A program made the position numbers and the translations under genes. 64,000 bases of DNA from an uncultured bacterium (lineage in GTDB: Bacteria; Cyanobacteriota; Vampirovibrionia; Gastranaerophilales; Gastranaerophilaceae): NCBI GenBank assembly GCA_903868125.1, contig CAIPUE010000032.1, positions 1-64,000 of the forward strand. The letters run 5' to 3'. This document shows positions 1-11,285 of the stretch, piece by piece; position 1 is the stretch's first letter, and every line of letters begins with the position of its first letter. The notes below the pieces were generated by a model that worked only from the letters and a program-made list of their open reading frames with translations, was not told the DNA's origin and ran no database searches.

Positions 1-363
1 GTTTCCACTGAAGAAATTAAAACAATTGCAAAAACATTACATCTTGTGACCAATTCAATTTCTGCGGTTGCTTATGCCAATCTTCAATTAGCAAAATTTG
101 GGATTGATTACAAAATGCCAAGAAATATTGCGATGGAAGAGTGGTTCTTTTCTAATTGTGAAAATATAAGCAGGCCTATAACCACAAGAGAATTTGAAGT
201 TTTAAAGCTCATTGTATTGGGCAAAAGCAATACTGAAATAGCAAATGAACTTTTGATTAGCGTACATACAGCTAAAGCTCACGTATCATCAATTTTAGAA
301 AAATTCTCGCTCGATGATAGAGTCCAAGTCGCAGTAAAAGCCGTTAGAGAAGGGTTGATTTAA
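1..363 (+). CDS. LuxR/NarL-type HTH regulator, 5' end outside window
   Basis: The frame is open from base 1, so this is the 3' part of a longer gene; a GTG at 46 is internal and not needed as a start. The last 65 residues form a LuxR-type (GerE) helix-turn-helix: ITTREFEVLKLIVLGKSNTE followed by a recognition helix around SVHTAKAHVSSIL, the usual NarL/FixJ output domain that binds promoter DNA. The preceding roughly 50 residues do not look like a receiver domain and I cannot assign them. The inferred role is a transcription regulator; its signal and targets are not visible here. Confidence 0.8.
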   Translation, partial: VSTEEIKTIAKTLHLVTNSISAVAYANLQLAKFGIDYKMPRNIAMEEWFFSNCENISRPITTREFEVLKLIVLGKSNTEIANELLISVHTAKAHVSSILEKFSLDDRVQVAVKAVREGLI

Positions 364-498
364 TTAATATAACGAGGGGCAAAGTCATTTGGCATTTGTT
401 TGCCCAAAGATTCTACTGGTTTTAGCCACAAAGAGAATAGAAATTGGTAATATTTTAGTTAATATATGAATCCATATCATATCAAGTATTATTTATGA

Positions 499-1422
499 AT
501 GGATTATTTAAAGTTTATGGTGAATTTTATTGAAAATATTTCAAAAATCAAAAAATGGTTAATTCTATTAATGATTTTTCTAGCTATGACGGGATTATAT
601 ATTTATAACGCTAAAGACTACGTCATCATAAGGTTTAATGAACTTGGTGCACTTACTAAAAACATGGCAGTATATTACAACGGTTTTAAAGTAGGTAAAA
701 TTGTCAAAATCGAACCTGATAATGATTTTAAGCATACACTTGTAAGGGTGAATTTTAGCCGTAAAAATTTAAAGTTGCCACAAAATACGACGGCCCAAGT
801 AGAAAATTTTCCTAGTGGAGAGCTTTATTTGCAATTCGTGTATCCAAGCAGCCCTTCTTTTAACATAATAAAAAGAGGTGACGTTATTGAAGGAATAGTC
901 CCCTACAGCTTAGAGCAATTCATGCTGGGGCAAAATATTTCAGGGATGTCTGATATAGTTTCTATACATGTTATAAAAGCTTTAAACGCGACAGAGATAG
1001 CAAATCAAGAAATGACGGCATTTTTCAAAAACACTTCGAAAGTTATTAACGAAAACAGCAACGAAATAAAAACAGCGGTAAATAATACCTCAGCAATGAC
1101 AAAAAGCCTCGCCCAAATGGCGGAAAATCTTAATCAGGCATCTGCAAAAATAAATAATGCATTGGATGAAAAAACAATAAGAGATTCAACTTCAAATATA
1201 AAAGACTCAACCTCAAACTTAAGGGATACAACAGGTAACTTATCTAAAGCAACAAAAGATTTTGACAAAACTATGAAAAAAATAGATGACACTGTATCTC
1301 AAGTAAATGCCACTGCTGAAAATTTAAACTCTATTACAAGTGGCTTAAATGAAACCCTTAGCAAAAGATTTGCAGGAATGAGAATAATGTTCGGAACTCC
1401 AATCAAGCCAAAAAACCCATAG
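499..1422 (+). CDS. MCE/MlaD family protein (lipid-transport ABC substrate-binding subunit)
   Basis: This 307-residue protein has a short cytoplasmic N-terminus, one transmembrane anchor at about residues 18-36 (LILLMIFLAMTGLYIYN), an MCE domain at about 40-120 (FNELGALTKNMAVYYNGFKV, then KIVKIEP), and a long polar helical tail (about 160-295) rich in Ser/Thr/Asn/Lys heptads. MCE proteins form hexameric rings between inner and outer membranes and carry phospholipids with an ABC permease (MlaE) and ATPase (MlaF). Those partners are not downstream; they may precede the window or lie elsewhere. The family call is secure. The lipid-transport role is inferred from the family and supports an outer membrane in this organism. 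Confidence 0.85.
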   Translation: MDYLKFMVNFIENISKIKKWLILLMIFLAMTGLYIYNAKDYVIIRFNELGALTKNMAVYYNGFKVGKIVKIEPDNDFKHTLVRVNFSRKNLKLPQNTTAQVENFPSGELYLQFVYPSSPSFNIIKRGDVIEGIVPYSLEQFMLGQNISGMSDIVSIHVIKALNATEIANQEMTAFFKNTSKVINENSNEIKTAVNNTSAMTKSLAQMAENLNQASAKINNALDEKTIRDSTSNIKDSTSNLRDTTGNLSKATKDFDKTMKKIDDTVSQVNATAENLNSITSGLNETLSKRFAGMRIMFGTPIKPKNP

Positions 1423-1469
1423 AAAGTGACACTTGCAATAAAGGTTAATTAATTTCGGTTCTCGATGCC

Positions 1470-2255
1470 TTAATTTACACCCCATTTATTTTTAATAGCT
1501 ACAAGAGTGCCATCAAAACTTATTTCTTTTATAATTTTATTGATATTATTTTTTAAAGAATTTGTCTGTTTTGATTTTTCAAAAGCAATTCCATAAGACT
1601 CTTTTGTTAACTTCTTTGGCAAAATTATATAATCCCCGTGATCCATTACCAATCCTTGAAGAAGTGAATCATCAGTGGTTATTGCATCACCCACCCCGTC
1701 TTTAAACGCGTTTATAGCATCTGAGTTATTGTCATAGGCCTGAATAAGTGCATTAGGAGCAAAGCGCTTTATGTTCTTTTCTCCTGTGGTTCCAAGTTCT
1801 ACAATTACCTTTTTATTAAGTAAATCATCAACAGAATCGATTTTGCTATTTTTTCTTACGCATATTACTTGACCTGCAACAAAGTACGGAGTAGAAAAAT
1901 TAACTAATTTATTTCGTTGAGGAGTTATAGTCAGAGTAGAAATAACCATATCTACGTCCCCTGAGTTCGCCAGCTTTATTCTGTCCTGAGAAGAGACCTT
2001 TTTAAATATTAACTTGTTTTCATCTCCTAAAATCCTTTTCGCTACTTCTCTTGCCAAATCAACTTCCATACCTTTAATTTTACCGTCAGAATCCTTAAAT
2101 CCAAAGGGCTTTGAATCAAATGAAATACCAACAATCATCTTATCTCTTTTAATAATGGACTGATATAGATCAGTCTTATTACTCTCCTTGGCCGAAGCAC
2201 AACCGATTGAGGCAAAAACAATTAATATTATCAGACAAAACAATTTTTTAAGCAT
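1470..2255 (-). CDS. ABC transporter substrate-binding protein, polar amino-acid type (SBP_bac_3)
   Basis: This 261-residue exported protein opens with a hydrophobic signal segment at residues 4-18 ending SIGCASA. That could be a weak lipobox (Cys19) or a signal peptidase I site after ASA. The mature part has the SBP_bac_3 fold signature: DKMIVGISFDSKPFGFKD, GMEVDLAREVAKRI, and DMVISTLTITPQRNKLVNFS with the following PYF. Family members bind polar amino acids or related ligands and deliver them to a permease/ATPase pair, and some act as sensors. No permease gene is adjacent, so it is either an orphan SBP or works with a distant transporter. It is convergent with the MCE gene. Confidence 0.88.
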   Translation of the reverse strand: MLKKLFCLIILIVFASIGCASAKESNKTDLYQSIIKRDKMIVGISFDSKPFGFKDSDGKIKGMEVDLAREVAKRILGDENKLIFKKVSSQDRIKLANSGDVDMVISTLTITPQRNKLVNFSTPYFVAGQVICVRKNSKIDSVDDLLNKKVIVELGTTGEKNIKRFAPNALIQAYDNNSDAINAFKDGVGDAITTDDSLLQGLVMDHGDYIILPKKLTKESYGIAFEKSKQTNSLKNNINKIIKEISFDGTLVAIKNKWGVN

Positions 2256-2526
2256 AATAGACTCCTAAATATTACGTCTCAGGATACAATCAAATTAAAA
2301 AAAAACACATTAACAACAATCCTGATTAAGTTGCTACATTTAGATTCCCACCTGGATTAGTTTCAATCTTCCTTAGGATTACTATGAATAAAGGCTAGTT
2401 TTACTTGCTTTTACCATTGGCAACAAATAAAATTTTAATGAAGGTATTGAAATATTTATAATTTAACCTTTTCAAATACCCACATGTGGCATTCTTAAAA
2501 CTCTTTAAATCGTAAATATAAAGAAT
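2256..2526. other. Divergent intergenic region upstream of SBP and autotransporter
   Basis: These 271 bases lie between two divergent genes, so both promoters should be here. A TATAAT at about 2457 could serve the autotransporter but no good -35 is visible, and the autotransporter ATG lacks a clear Shine-Dalgarno sequence. No gene or strong hairpin was seen. Confidence 0.4.
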
Positions 2527-5500
2527 ATGAAGAGAAGAGTTATTTTTGTATTTTCATTTTGCATGGTCACATTTTTTGTAAGTGTGCCTAAATCATTTGG
2601 CGTAAGCTACAACATAAATATTTTTAATGGTGGCGGAACTTCTAACAATGCAATTATTAATAGACTTACGCCGTTTGTTAATAATGATACCCTCAATTTT
2701 TTAGCCAATATAGGAGCTACTTCTTCTATTGGAAATATTGGTGCGTTTACACTTAATTTAACTGGCAATAGCAGAACCGTTGATGGAGCTAATACTCGGG
2801 CTGGTTTTAATTTGCTGGGGGCTGCCAATTATAAATTTGATACGATAAACTTAGACCACTTTAGAAATGCCAATGGCGGTGCTATTAGCAGTATTGGAAC
2901 AGCGACTGTATTAAGTAGTTCTTTTACAGGCAACACTGCAACGACTTCGGGCGGAGCGATTTATAACAATTCAGGAACACTAAATGCTACAGGGATCACT
3001 TTTACAAGTAACAACGCGGTTAATGGTGGAGCTATTTATAACACTAATACATCAACAAATAATATTACAAACTCAATTTTTAATCTGAATACCGCAACAA
3101 CAAATGGTGGTGCTTTATACAATAACGATGGGGCAACAATTATAGGTGGTTCTTTTACAAGCAACACCGCTAATACTTCGGGTGGGGCAATTTATAACAA
3201 TGCCGCTGCTGGCAGAAGTCTAAGCTTGAGCAACACTAATTTTTCCAACAACCATGCCATTAATGGCGGGGCGATTTATGAAAGTGGGGATTCAACAATA
3301 AATGGCGGAACCTATTCAAATAATACGGCAACAACATCAGGTGGAGCTATTTACAATAATACAGGTACAACAACCATAACAGGTGCGACATTTGGTACAA
3401 GCGTAGCAACTGGTAATAGTTCAAACACATCAGGCGGTGCTATTTATAATAAATCCCCTAATGCCTTAGCAGTAAATACTTCTAATTTTACAGGCAACAC
3501 TTCTGCAACTGGCGGAGCAATTTATGGCACTGGAGTATCCACAACCAACCTTACAGGTTCAAACTTCACAAGTAATTCAGCTACAAGCGGAAAAGGTGGG
3601 GCTATTTATTCAGATGGGGCAATTACTGCATCGGGTGGCACATTTACAAGCAATACAGCAAGCACATCGGGCGGTGCAATTTATAATAATTTAAGCTTGA
3701 ATTTAAGTAACAATGTTAATTTCACTGGTAATGGAGCTGTAAATGGTGGAGCTATTTATAATAGTGGGGATTCAACAATAGGAGCTGTTGGCGGTGGTGG
3801 AACTTTCACAAGCAATACGGCATCTGATTCAGGTGGAGCTATCTATAATAATACAGGAACAGAAGCAATCACGGGTGCAACATTCAAGACAAATAGTGCC
3901 ACAACATCAGGTGGTGCGATTTATAATACATCGGGCAGTCCTTTTACAGTCAATACTTCAACTTTTACAGGTAACTCTTCTGCAAAAGGAGGGGCAATTT
4001 ACGATACCGCTGGAGGCACAACTACAATCACTGGTTCAAATTTTGGCACTAACACCGCAACTACAAGTGGTGGAGCGATTTATGCCAATGGACCGATGAA
4101 TATAACAGGTGGGTCTTTCACAAGTAATACTGCCACCACATCAGGTGGAGCCATTTTTAATGATGGGACAACAACCCTTAGTGGTGGAACGAACTTTACA
4201 AGTAACTCTGCTACTAGCGGAAATGGTGGAGCCATTTACAATAACACTGCAAAAACGATTGACTTAGATACTGCCAATTTCACGACTAACAAGGCAACAA
4301 GCGGAGTCGGTGGAGCTGTGTATAATCTTGGGACTATATCAAATAGTGGTGGAACTTATTCGGGCAACTCCGCATTCTCAGGTGGGGCTATTTACAATAA
4401 CGGAACAATAACAACACTTGGCGGTACTTTTCAAAACAATACAGCTACTAACGGTGGTGCTATTTATAACAATGGGATTATAACCAATGCCCTTAGCGGT
4501 GGAACGACTTTTACCGACAATTCTGCTTTGAACGGTGGAGCTATTTATAATAACACAGGTAAAACGATTAATTTAGATGGCGCTAATTTTACAACCAATA
4601 AAGCAACAAGCGGAAATGGTGGAGCACTATACAACGCAGGGACTGCCATCGCAAGCGGTGGGACTTATTCGGCTGACTCCGCATCTTTAGGCGGTGCTAT
4701 TTTTAATAGTGGAACAACAACTATAACAAATTCTAATTTTTCAACTAATACAGCTTCCGTTAATGGTGGTGCGATTTATTCTAATGGTGGGACTGTTAAT
4801 ATCAACGCAACTGGAGCAAACATTGCGTTTACAGGGAACACCCAAGCAGGAACTCCTAACGATATTTTCATGTCAAATAGCCCAACTTTAAACCTCACAG
4901 CTACTAATGTTGCCGATAATATAACAATAAATGGTGGGATTCAAGGGAATGGGATTATAAATAAACTAGGAAGTGGAAATTTAAACTTGAATGGATTAAA
5001 CACTGCATTTACTGGGACATACAACAATAATGCAGGCAAAGTAACCATCCAAAGTGCTTTTTTCACAGGTATAAATAATTTTATTGCAGGAACAGCAGAA
5101 ATACAAGCAGGAGGTAATCTTACTCTAAATTCAGGGGATAGTTGGACGGGCCCAAATATCTCAACCACAGGTGGAACACTGTATCTGGACGGGTTTTCAC
5201 ACACTTCTGGGGGGGGGGTATAACCAGAGCTCTGGAAACTTGATTCTAAGCAATAATGGTACAGCTTCGGCACTAACTTTAGGTACTGGAAGTACAATTT
5301 CAGGTGGCAATGTCGGATTTGTAGGAACTGGAAACATTTTAGATATTGCCACTGGCGGTGCTTTTAATCCAGCTGCAACTATAAATCTTTCGGCAGGAAA
5401 TACCTTTAATGTATCAGGAGGTACGGCAACACTAAATAGTGCCGATACTTGGAATGCAAATGGAACCGTAAATCTAACAGCAGGCAACTTAACTTTAGAT

Positions 5501-7843
5501 GGAATAACTTCAAACGGAATATACACGCAAACAAGTGGCACAGGGGCTTTACATATAAGCAATACTGGAACTGCCTCAACATTAACATTAGGAACTGGCA
5601 GTACAATTTCAGCAGGTACGGTGGATTTTGTAGGGACAGGAAATACTTTAGATGTAGCCACAGGTGGGGCTTTTAATCCAGCTGCTGCTATAAATATTTC
5701 AGCAAATAATACATTTAAAGTATCAGGTGGAAATGCCACTTTAAATGGGACAGGTGCAGGCGCTGATACTTGGGCTGGATTGGTTAATGTGACAGGCGGT
5801 ACTTTAACTTTAGATAAAGTTACCAATAACGCTACAACAACAGGCGGTGCATTTAGTCAAAGCAATGGTACTGTAAACGTAATAAATGAATCGTCATTAA
5901 CGGCTTTTGCCAGCTCTATTACAGGCGGGCAAATTAATGTAAGTAGTGCTACGGCTACTAAATCTAATCTAGGTTTGGTTTATACTGCTGATGGGGTTTT
6001 TAATACTAATGTACAATTACAAGGTTACGGTATATTGACTTTAGACACTAACGGTCATACCGTAACAAATACTTCTGATATTAACGGTACAGGGGTTGGT
6101 AATGAATTAACCAAAACAGGTTTGGGAACATATGATTTTAATTTATCAGGCTTCACTGGAAATAAACAAATAGACTATGCACTTAATGTAAATCAAGGCA
6201 CAATGATAGTTACATCGCCTAATTCTGGTTCCTTAACATTTACTAACCCTATTAACCTTGGAAATGGTGCCTTAACTGGAACATTGAATTTAAACGCAGG
6301 AAGTGCCAGTTCTATTACCTTGAATAGTGCAATCAATTCCACTTCTTTGGCAAATGTAATCAACCTCAATAATGCTGGTAGTGGTACAATCAATGTAAAT
6401 AACAACATAAATAATTCAACAGTCAACCTGTATAACGGCACAATGGCTTTAGCTAATGAATCCTACATCAACGGCAATAACCTTGGGCTTTATGGTGGGA
6501 TACTCAATACCCAAAATGGAATGATAGGCACAATGGCACTTAATAATGTAGTCTTTGGGGGTAATTCAAGTTGGTTAATGGATGTCGATTTGGCAAATGC
6601 AATAGGGGATAAAATCACATCAGCAACTCCTGTAAGCGGAGCAGGTGGATTAAACATCAGCGGAATCAAATTATTTAGCGATGCGAATGCTGTAAATACC
6701 GCTGTTACTGTCGCAGATACAAATACAAAAGGGAATGTATCAACCAGCGTTAGTTCGGTAAACGGTGCTTTATTTACGTATGGTGTTTCGTACAGCGGTG
6801 CTGGCACAAACGGGGTATTGAACTTTGTTAAAACAGGTGTTTCACCTAACGCTACTACAGGAGATGTATCACAAACACAAACATTCTTATTGCAAACAGC
6901 AATTGACAGACAATTTTTTGGGAATGTTGATGCCTTTATGTCCTTTCCTTTAGCGGCGAGGGAATCAACTATCTGTTGTGCTTTAGCTCACGACCCTAGC
7001 AGTGGATATACAGGTGGTGCTTGTCCACTTTCAGGCAATGGTACTTTCTCACCTATTTATTCTTGCGATTTGAACAAAGGTATTTGGGTAAAGGATTTTG
7101 TCAGTTTTGAAAATATACCTTTAGTAAACGGTCCGAATGTTTCTACTGTTGAATATGGAACATTAATAGGTGCAGATGCTCCCTTAAAACATTTAGGACA
7201 TGGCATTGTTGGAAATACCAGTGCATATGTCGGTTACTTAGGCTCCAACCAAAACTATGGACAAGTTGGTGTTTCTCAAAATGGGGTTTTAGTCGGCTTG
7301 GCTGAAAATATGGTATATAAAAATACATTTTTGACCTTAATGGCGAGTGTGGGTTCAAGTTTAGGAAATTCAATTACCCCTTACGGTACAGACCATTTTT
7401 CATCATTATTTGCAGGCTGTGCCGCAAAAGGTGGTTATAACTTTGAATTTAAGGACGGAGAGTATATTCTTCAGCCAAATTTGATGATGGCATATACTTT
7501 TACTAATACACCAGATTATACAACCGCATCAGGGCTTAATATGTCTTCAAAGCCATTAAATGCAATGCAAATTGCTCCTGGGGTGAGACTTATAAAAAAC
7601 ATGAGACATGAAAAAGGACAAGTATATTTGGTGGCTAATATGGTATTTAACGTAATGGATAAAACAAATTTTACTGCAAATGATGTACAACTGCCCCAAC
7701 TTTCAATCGCTCCGTACATTGAATACGGAATCGGTTATCAGCGTGTGTGGAAAGAAAGGCTTACAGGATTTGCTCAAACATTATTTAGAGGTGGGGGACG
7801 AAATGGGGTTGCCTTACAATTTGGGCTAAGATGGGTCATCTAA
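2527..7843 (+). pseudogene. Giant Pmp-like autotransporter adhesin, split by a +1 shift in a G10 run (possible phase-variable gene)
   Basis: Two frames, 2527-5223 and the overlapping one reaching 7843, are halves of one gene of about 1771 residues if the G run at 5209-5218 had nine bases. The first half has a signal peptide (VIFVFSFCMVTFFVSV) and about 25 repeats of GGA(I/L/V)Y alternating with FxxN (FTSN, FTGN), the two hallmark motifs of chlamydial polymorphic membrane proteins and of beta-helical passengers. The second half has longer repeats (TGGAFNPAA, NTFKVSGG) and a C-terminal beta-barrel of about 280 residues ending QFGLRWVI. As read, translation stops at 5223, leaving a barrel-less passenger. 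It is classed here as broken, but reversible slippage in the G run is a plausible alternative. The inferred role is surface adhesion. Confidence 0.8.
5209..5218 (+). repeat. Poly-G tract (10 G) inside the autotransporter
   Basis: There are ten consecutive G between TCT and TATAAC. With ten, the upstream frame reads Gly-Gly-Gly-Val-stop at 5221-5223. With nine, it continues Gly-Gly-Gly-Tyr-Asn-Gln into the frame that carries the barrel. Homopolymeric G runs are classic slipped-strand phase-variation sites in surface-protein genes, and also common sites of sequencing error. Confidence 0.85.
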
Positions 7844-7915
7844 AAGTGAGTAATTGTAAAGTGACAGCGGGCAATAAAATTTTAAATCTATTCCATTAAT
7901 CTTTTTTGATAAAAT

Positions 7916-8185
7916 TTAACCAACGGTAATCTGTAAAATTTTCACTCTAACTCTTGGCTTATCCCCGTCCTTTATAAATACATTGCCGATATCCTTTAAT
8001 AGCCAGTTAAGCGAAACCTGGTACTTTGAACATAATTCAATTACCTTATGCTTACTCAACTCAGTTTTCCCCTTTTCGACTCGACTAAAATATTGTTTGC
8101 TTACGCCAATACCTTTTGCCATCTCGGATTGAGTAATACCTAGTGTTTCTCTTAATTCAATTAATCGTTCGTATTCTTTTTGCAT
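7916..8185 (-). CDS. XRE-family HTH regulator
   Basis: An 89-residue protein. The Cro/C1-type helix-turn-helix spans about residues 5-60: LRETLGITQSEMAKGIGVSK, then QYFSRVEKGKTELSKHKVIE. The reading frame extends upstream to 8221, but those 12 residues are hydrophobic and the ATG at 8185 begins at the conserved domain, so I use 8185. It lies downstream of the SIR2-HerA operon on the same strand but 236 bases away, so it is probably a separate unit. The target is unknown. Confidence 0.75.
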   Translation of the reverse strand: MQKEYERLIELRETLGITQSEMAKGIGVSKQYFSRVEKGKTELSKHKVIELCSKYQVSLNWLLKDIGNVFIKDGDKPRVRVKILQITVG

Positions 8186-8333
8186 GGTGATATAATAAAC
8201 TAAGCTAAAAATAAAAACCATAGTTTTGAAAAAATTGTCAATTTGTTCCGGCTGATTTTTGAAAAAATTTGTTAAGCTACGTCCGTTTCAGCTCAGACCA
8301 GCTGATACATCAAATCAAACCATGTGAGCATTT

Positions 8334-8397
8334 ACAGAGAATTTATTAGGGATAAAACTTTTAATTTTTTTCTTGTAAATCTTGCAAAATTCTCTGT
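8334..8397. repeat. 11-bp inverted repeat with 42-base spacer
   Basis: ACAGAGAATTT at 8334-8344 is repeated exactly in inverse as AAATTCTCTGT at 8387-8397. It sits just beyond the 3' end of the HerA gene and upstream of the XRE gene. It could be a structured transcript end, an operator pair or an old element end; nothing decides between these. Confidence 0.45.
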
Positions 8398-8421
8398 TTG
8401 AAATTCAACTAGCCCCTTTTT

Positions 8422-10128
8422 TTAGATATTGATTGATTGATTTCTCCATGCAGTTAAAACTCTTTCTATATCTATTTCCTGATGAGGTGTAGACCATTCA
8501 TCTAAAAATGAACAATCATCACTAGTCGGTTTTGGATCAGGAATATCTATTTTAATCCTTGTTGGCATTATCACAGAATCCCCTAGCAAAATTGATTCTC
8601 CTCTTCTTAGAATAGAAAACATGCTTGCGACTCCGGCTACAGAATCTGGTAATAACCTTCGGACATAAGATTGGTCATCTGGGTTTGTGATACGCAAACA
8701 TAAAAAAGTATTACATTGCGATAAAATAGTCGCAGAAACTTCCCTAGGGCGCTGACTTATGACCGTAAGACTTATGCCATATTTCCTACCTTCTTTAGCA
8801 ATTTTTTCTGCTGATTGCCTTGATGTCTTACAGGCAACATCATATTCATTTAAATAAATATGCGCTTCGTCACAAAAAACAGCAATAGGATAAGCTCTTT
8901 CATTTAGCCTTTTATACCAATAAGCAAAATCAAATAAACATCTTAAAATTAAAGATATTACAGATGTCCGAACATCAAAAGGGATAGGACTCATGTCTAT
9001 AATTACAATTTTCTTTGGTTGTGTTTCTTCGCCCAATAATTTTTTAAACAAATCGTTCATAGATGCTGAGGTATTATACTGCTGGGGCTTAAATATCATA
9101 TTGTACCTGGTATCCCTAAGTTTAGAATTCAGCCTCATTAGTAATCTAGAAAATTTACCAAACAAATCACCTTGCTTTGCTTTAGCAACCCCTGGAACCA
9201 TCTCCGTATCAAGCCTTTGAAATTCTCTTATTATCGATTCAAAATTAAAGTATACTGGGGTATCAACATTTATATCATCAAGACCAAGAGCAATATTCTC
9301 AGGGTGAGTTTTTTTAGCATTGCATAGTAAATCAATAAATTTAGCAATCTGATTTGGCGCAGCTGATTCGGAGCGATCAACCATTAAGTCAATTAACTCT
9401 TCGCAATTCATAAGCCAATATGGGAATTCTAAATCAGAAGCATCTATATATTCCGCATAATTGCCAAATGCAGTTTTATATTCTCCATGTAAATCAAATA
9501 ACACAACTGTAGATTTTTCTAATCCTGCAATCTTTTGTAAGAAAGATGCTACGGTCCAAGATTTACCACTCCCGGTTTGGCCTAATATCGCACCATGCCT
9601 TGTTAAAAAAGCATCTAAATTAATTTTAGCATCCTGCTCAGGGAACAGAGAGAGTTTTCCTATGTTAAAATTACCCTCAGCGTAACTGCTATAAATTCTA
9701 TCAATTGTTTCATTTAATACTGCGTAAGCATTGCTATTGACAGTAGGCAATATGTCTGTTCCTTTTTCGAAATCTCCATTAGGCGTAATTGTACCAAATG
9801 GAATCACCGTAAGTAATCTTTTGGGCGTTTCGAAAACACAATCTCCATCTTTTATTATTTCTCTAGCAACCGAACTATTAGGTTGAGCTTCGGTCATATG
9901 AATATCAGTAACCATACATAATAATTGACCAAGGGGAATATCAATCTTTAGAAAGCTACCAGGTTGACCGATTAATAATGGTTGTGGGCCATTTGGTGTG
10001 TTAATAGAAACACTCATGCAATGAGGAACACCTAATCTTTCTTCACAGGCTTCTATATGATCCAAAAGTGTGATTTCTATCTTATCACTACAAACCCCAA
10101 CTACTCTCCCTATTTTATAATTACTCAT
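8422..10128 (-). CDS. herA: HerA-like ATPase/DNA translocase of a SIR2-HerA defence pair
   Basis: A 568-residue protein with the HerA order: an N-terminal HAS-barrel (YKIGRVVGVCSDKIEITLLD), a RecA-like core with Walker A GQTGSGKS near residue 187, Walker B ending FCDEAHIYLNE, and an arginine-rich C-terminal motor part (SQRPREVSATILSQCN). HerA proteins are hexameric motors; in SIR2-HerA phage-defence systems they assemble with SIR2 and help trigger NAD+ depletion or nucleic-acid attack. The gene is last in the operon, 14 bases after the SIR2 gene, with a strong AAGGAGG ribosome site. Family identity is clear; the defence role comes from the pairing and was not tested. Confidence 0.9.
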   Translation of the reverse strand: MSNYKIGRVVGVCSDKIEITLLDHIEACEERLGVPHCMSVSINTPNGPQPLLIGQPGSFLKIDIPLGQLLCMVTDIHMTEAQPNSSVAREIIKDGDCVFETPKRLLTVIPFGTITPNGDFEKGTDILPTVNSNAYAVLNETIDRIYSSYAEGNFNIGKLSLFPEQDAKINLDAFLTRHGAILGQTGSGKSWTVASFLQKIAGLEKSTVVLFDLHGEYKTAFGNYAEYIDASDLEFPYWLMNCEELIDLMVDRSESAAPNQIAKFIDLLCNAKKTHPENIALGLDDINVDTPVYFNFESIIREFQRLDTEMVPGVAKAKQGDLFGKFSRLLMRLNSKLRDTRYNMIFKPQQYNTSASMNDLFKKLLGEETQPKKIVIIDMSPIPFDVRTSVISLILRCLFDFAYWYKRLNERAYPIAVFCDEAHIYLNEYDVACKTSRQSAEKIAKEGRKYGISLTVISQRPREVSATILSQCNTFLCLRITNPDDQSYVRRLLPDSVAGVASMFSILRRGESILLGDSVIMPTRIKIDIPDPKPTSDDCSFLDEWSTPHQEIDIERVLTAWRNQSINI

Positions 10129-10142
10129 AAAACCTCCTTCTA

Positions 10143-11246
10143 TTATTTTGAAATAAAATCAACAAAATTAGAAAACTTCCACAGTTCATTCGGATAATCA
10201 TAATCGATGCCGTCCAAATGTAATTTTTCTTTTGATAAGTAATTAAAAGCGTGTCCATATGCTTTTAATGAATTAATATTTTCTGGTTCATTTTCAAATA
10301 AAGCAAAAACCCTTAAAGAACCTGTCCCTAACTTGGGAATTAAAAGTCTATCATTAATGTGTTTATCTCTGTAACTATAGCCACAAGTAACCAAATATTT
10401 GCAATCGTGACCAATAACGCTGTTTGCATAATTAAATAATTGATCATAGGGCTCTTCCAACGTTTGAGCTATTTTAGTGCTTTGTGGATGAATTAAAATT
10501 CTTTTATAATTACCTTTTAGTTGATCTTTTTCAAAGATCTCGCAACAGTCGTTACTTATTTTGTACCAAGAAATTGAACCGTGTAATTTAATAAGATTCA
10601 TGTATGGTTCTTTATATTCTTCAAATCTACCAGTATTTCTTGCTGCCGGGGTGACTTTACCCGTTCTTAACTTAATCCGGTTTATATCGAAATATCTGGC
10701 CCCGCAGCCCTCAAAGCCATTTCGTAGAGGTATTTTTGCATACATAGCAGCGTTTTCAAATAATAAATCATAATTTGTTGTAAAAATCCAAAAAGGAATC
10801 CCTTTATTGTTTAATATTCGCTTAATAGCTGACAAAAAATTAACATGTTTAGTTAGTGATGGCTCCTTTACAGCAATTATTTCAGAGACGACCAATTCTT
10901 TTATTTCAGAATCAAATTTTTCAAATATTTTTTGATCACATTGGTTTGTGCAAAAAAATTGTGATTCGTTTATTAGGTTCAAAATTATTTCAATATCCGG
11001 TAAGTTTTTATCTATAGAATAATTTGCAAAAGAAAATCTCGAATTATAATTATCAAAAATTCGAGCTAATAAATCAATCTGTTGTGAATTTAATTTAGAT
11101 ATAACATTATGGGTAAGTGTCATAGTTAATGGATAGCCTGCTTTAAAAGAGCTACCCGCTCCAAATAAAAATCCAAAGTCACATCCACCAACCCCTAGAG
11201 ATGGAATTAAATTTTTTATTGTCAATTTTGGGGTTTTATTTTTCAT
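10143..11246 (-). CDS. SIR2-family NAD+-binding effector paired with HerA
   Basis: A 367-residue protein with sirtuin-like motifs in order: GAGSSFKAGYP near residues 30-40, FTTNYDLLFENA near 155, IKLHGSISW near 218, and CGYSYRDKHIND near 287. In prokaryotic defence, SIR2-domain proteins usually hydrolyse NAD+ to stop phage growth by host dormancy or death. The SIR2 gene directly followed by herA is the published SIR2-HerA (Nezha-type) arrangement. Here it lies downstream of a restriction-type trio in the same operon, with gaps of 39 and 14 bases, which suggests joint transcription. Confidence 0.88.
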   Translation of the reverse strand: MKNKTPKLTIKNLIPSLGVGGCDFGFLFGAGSSFKAGYPLTMTLTHNVISKLNSQQIDLLARIFDNYNSRFSFANYSIDKNLPDIEIILNLINESQFFCTNQCDQKIFEKFDSEIKELVVSEIIAVKEPSLTKHVNFLSAIKRILNNKGIPFWIFTTNYDLLFENAAMYAKIPLRNGFEGCGARYFDINRIKLRTGKVTPAARNTGRFEEYKEPYMNLIKLHGSISWYKISNDCCEIFEKDQLKGNYKRILIHPQSTKIAQTLEEPYDQLFNYANSVIGHDCKYLVTCGYSYRDKHINDRLLIPKLGTGSLRVFALFENEPENINSLKAYGHAFNYLSKEKLHLDGIDYDYPNELWKFSNFVDFISK

Positions 11247-11285
11247 TAATATCCTTTAATTTAGGTAAACTATAAGCATAAAATT

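Noticed and set aside
8286-8310. GTCC-GTT followed by TCAGCTC as an island promoter copy
   Set aside because: The TTTGACG half does not match; only the GTCC agrees.
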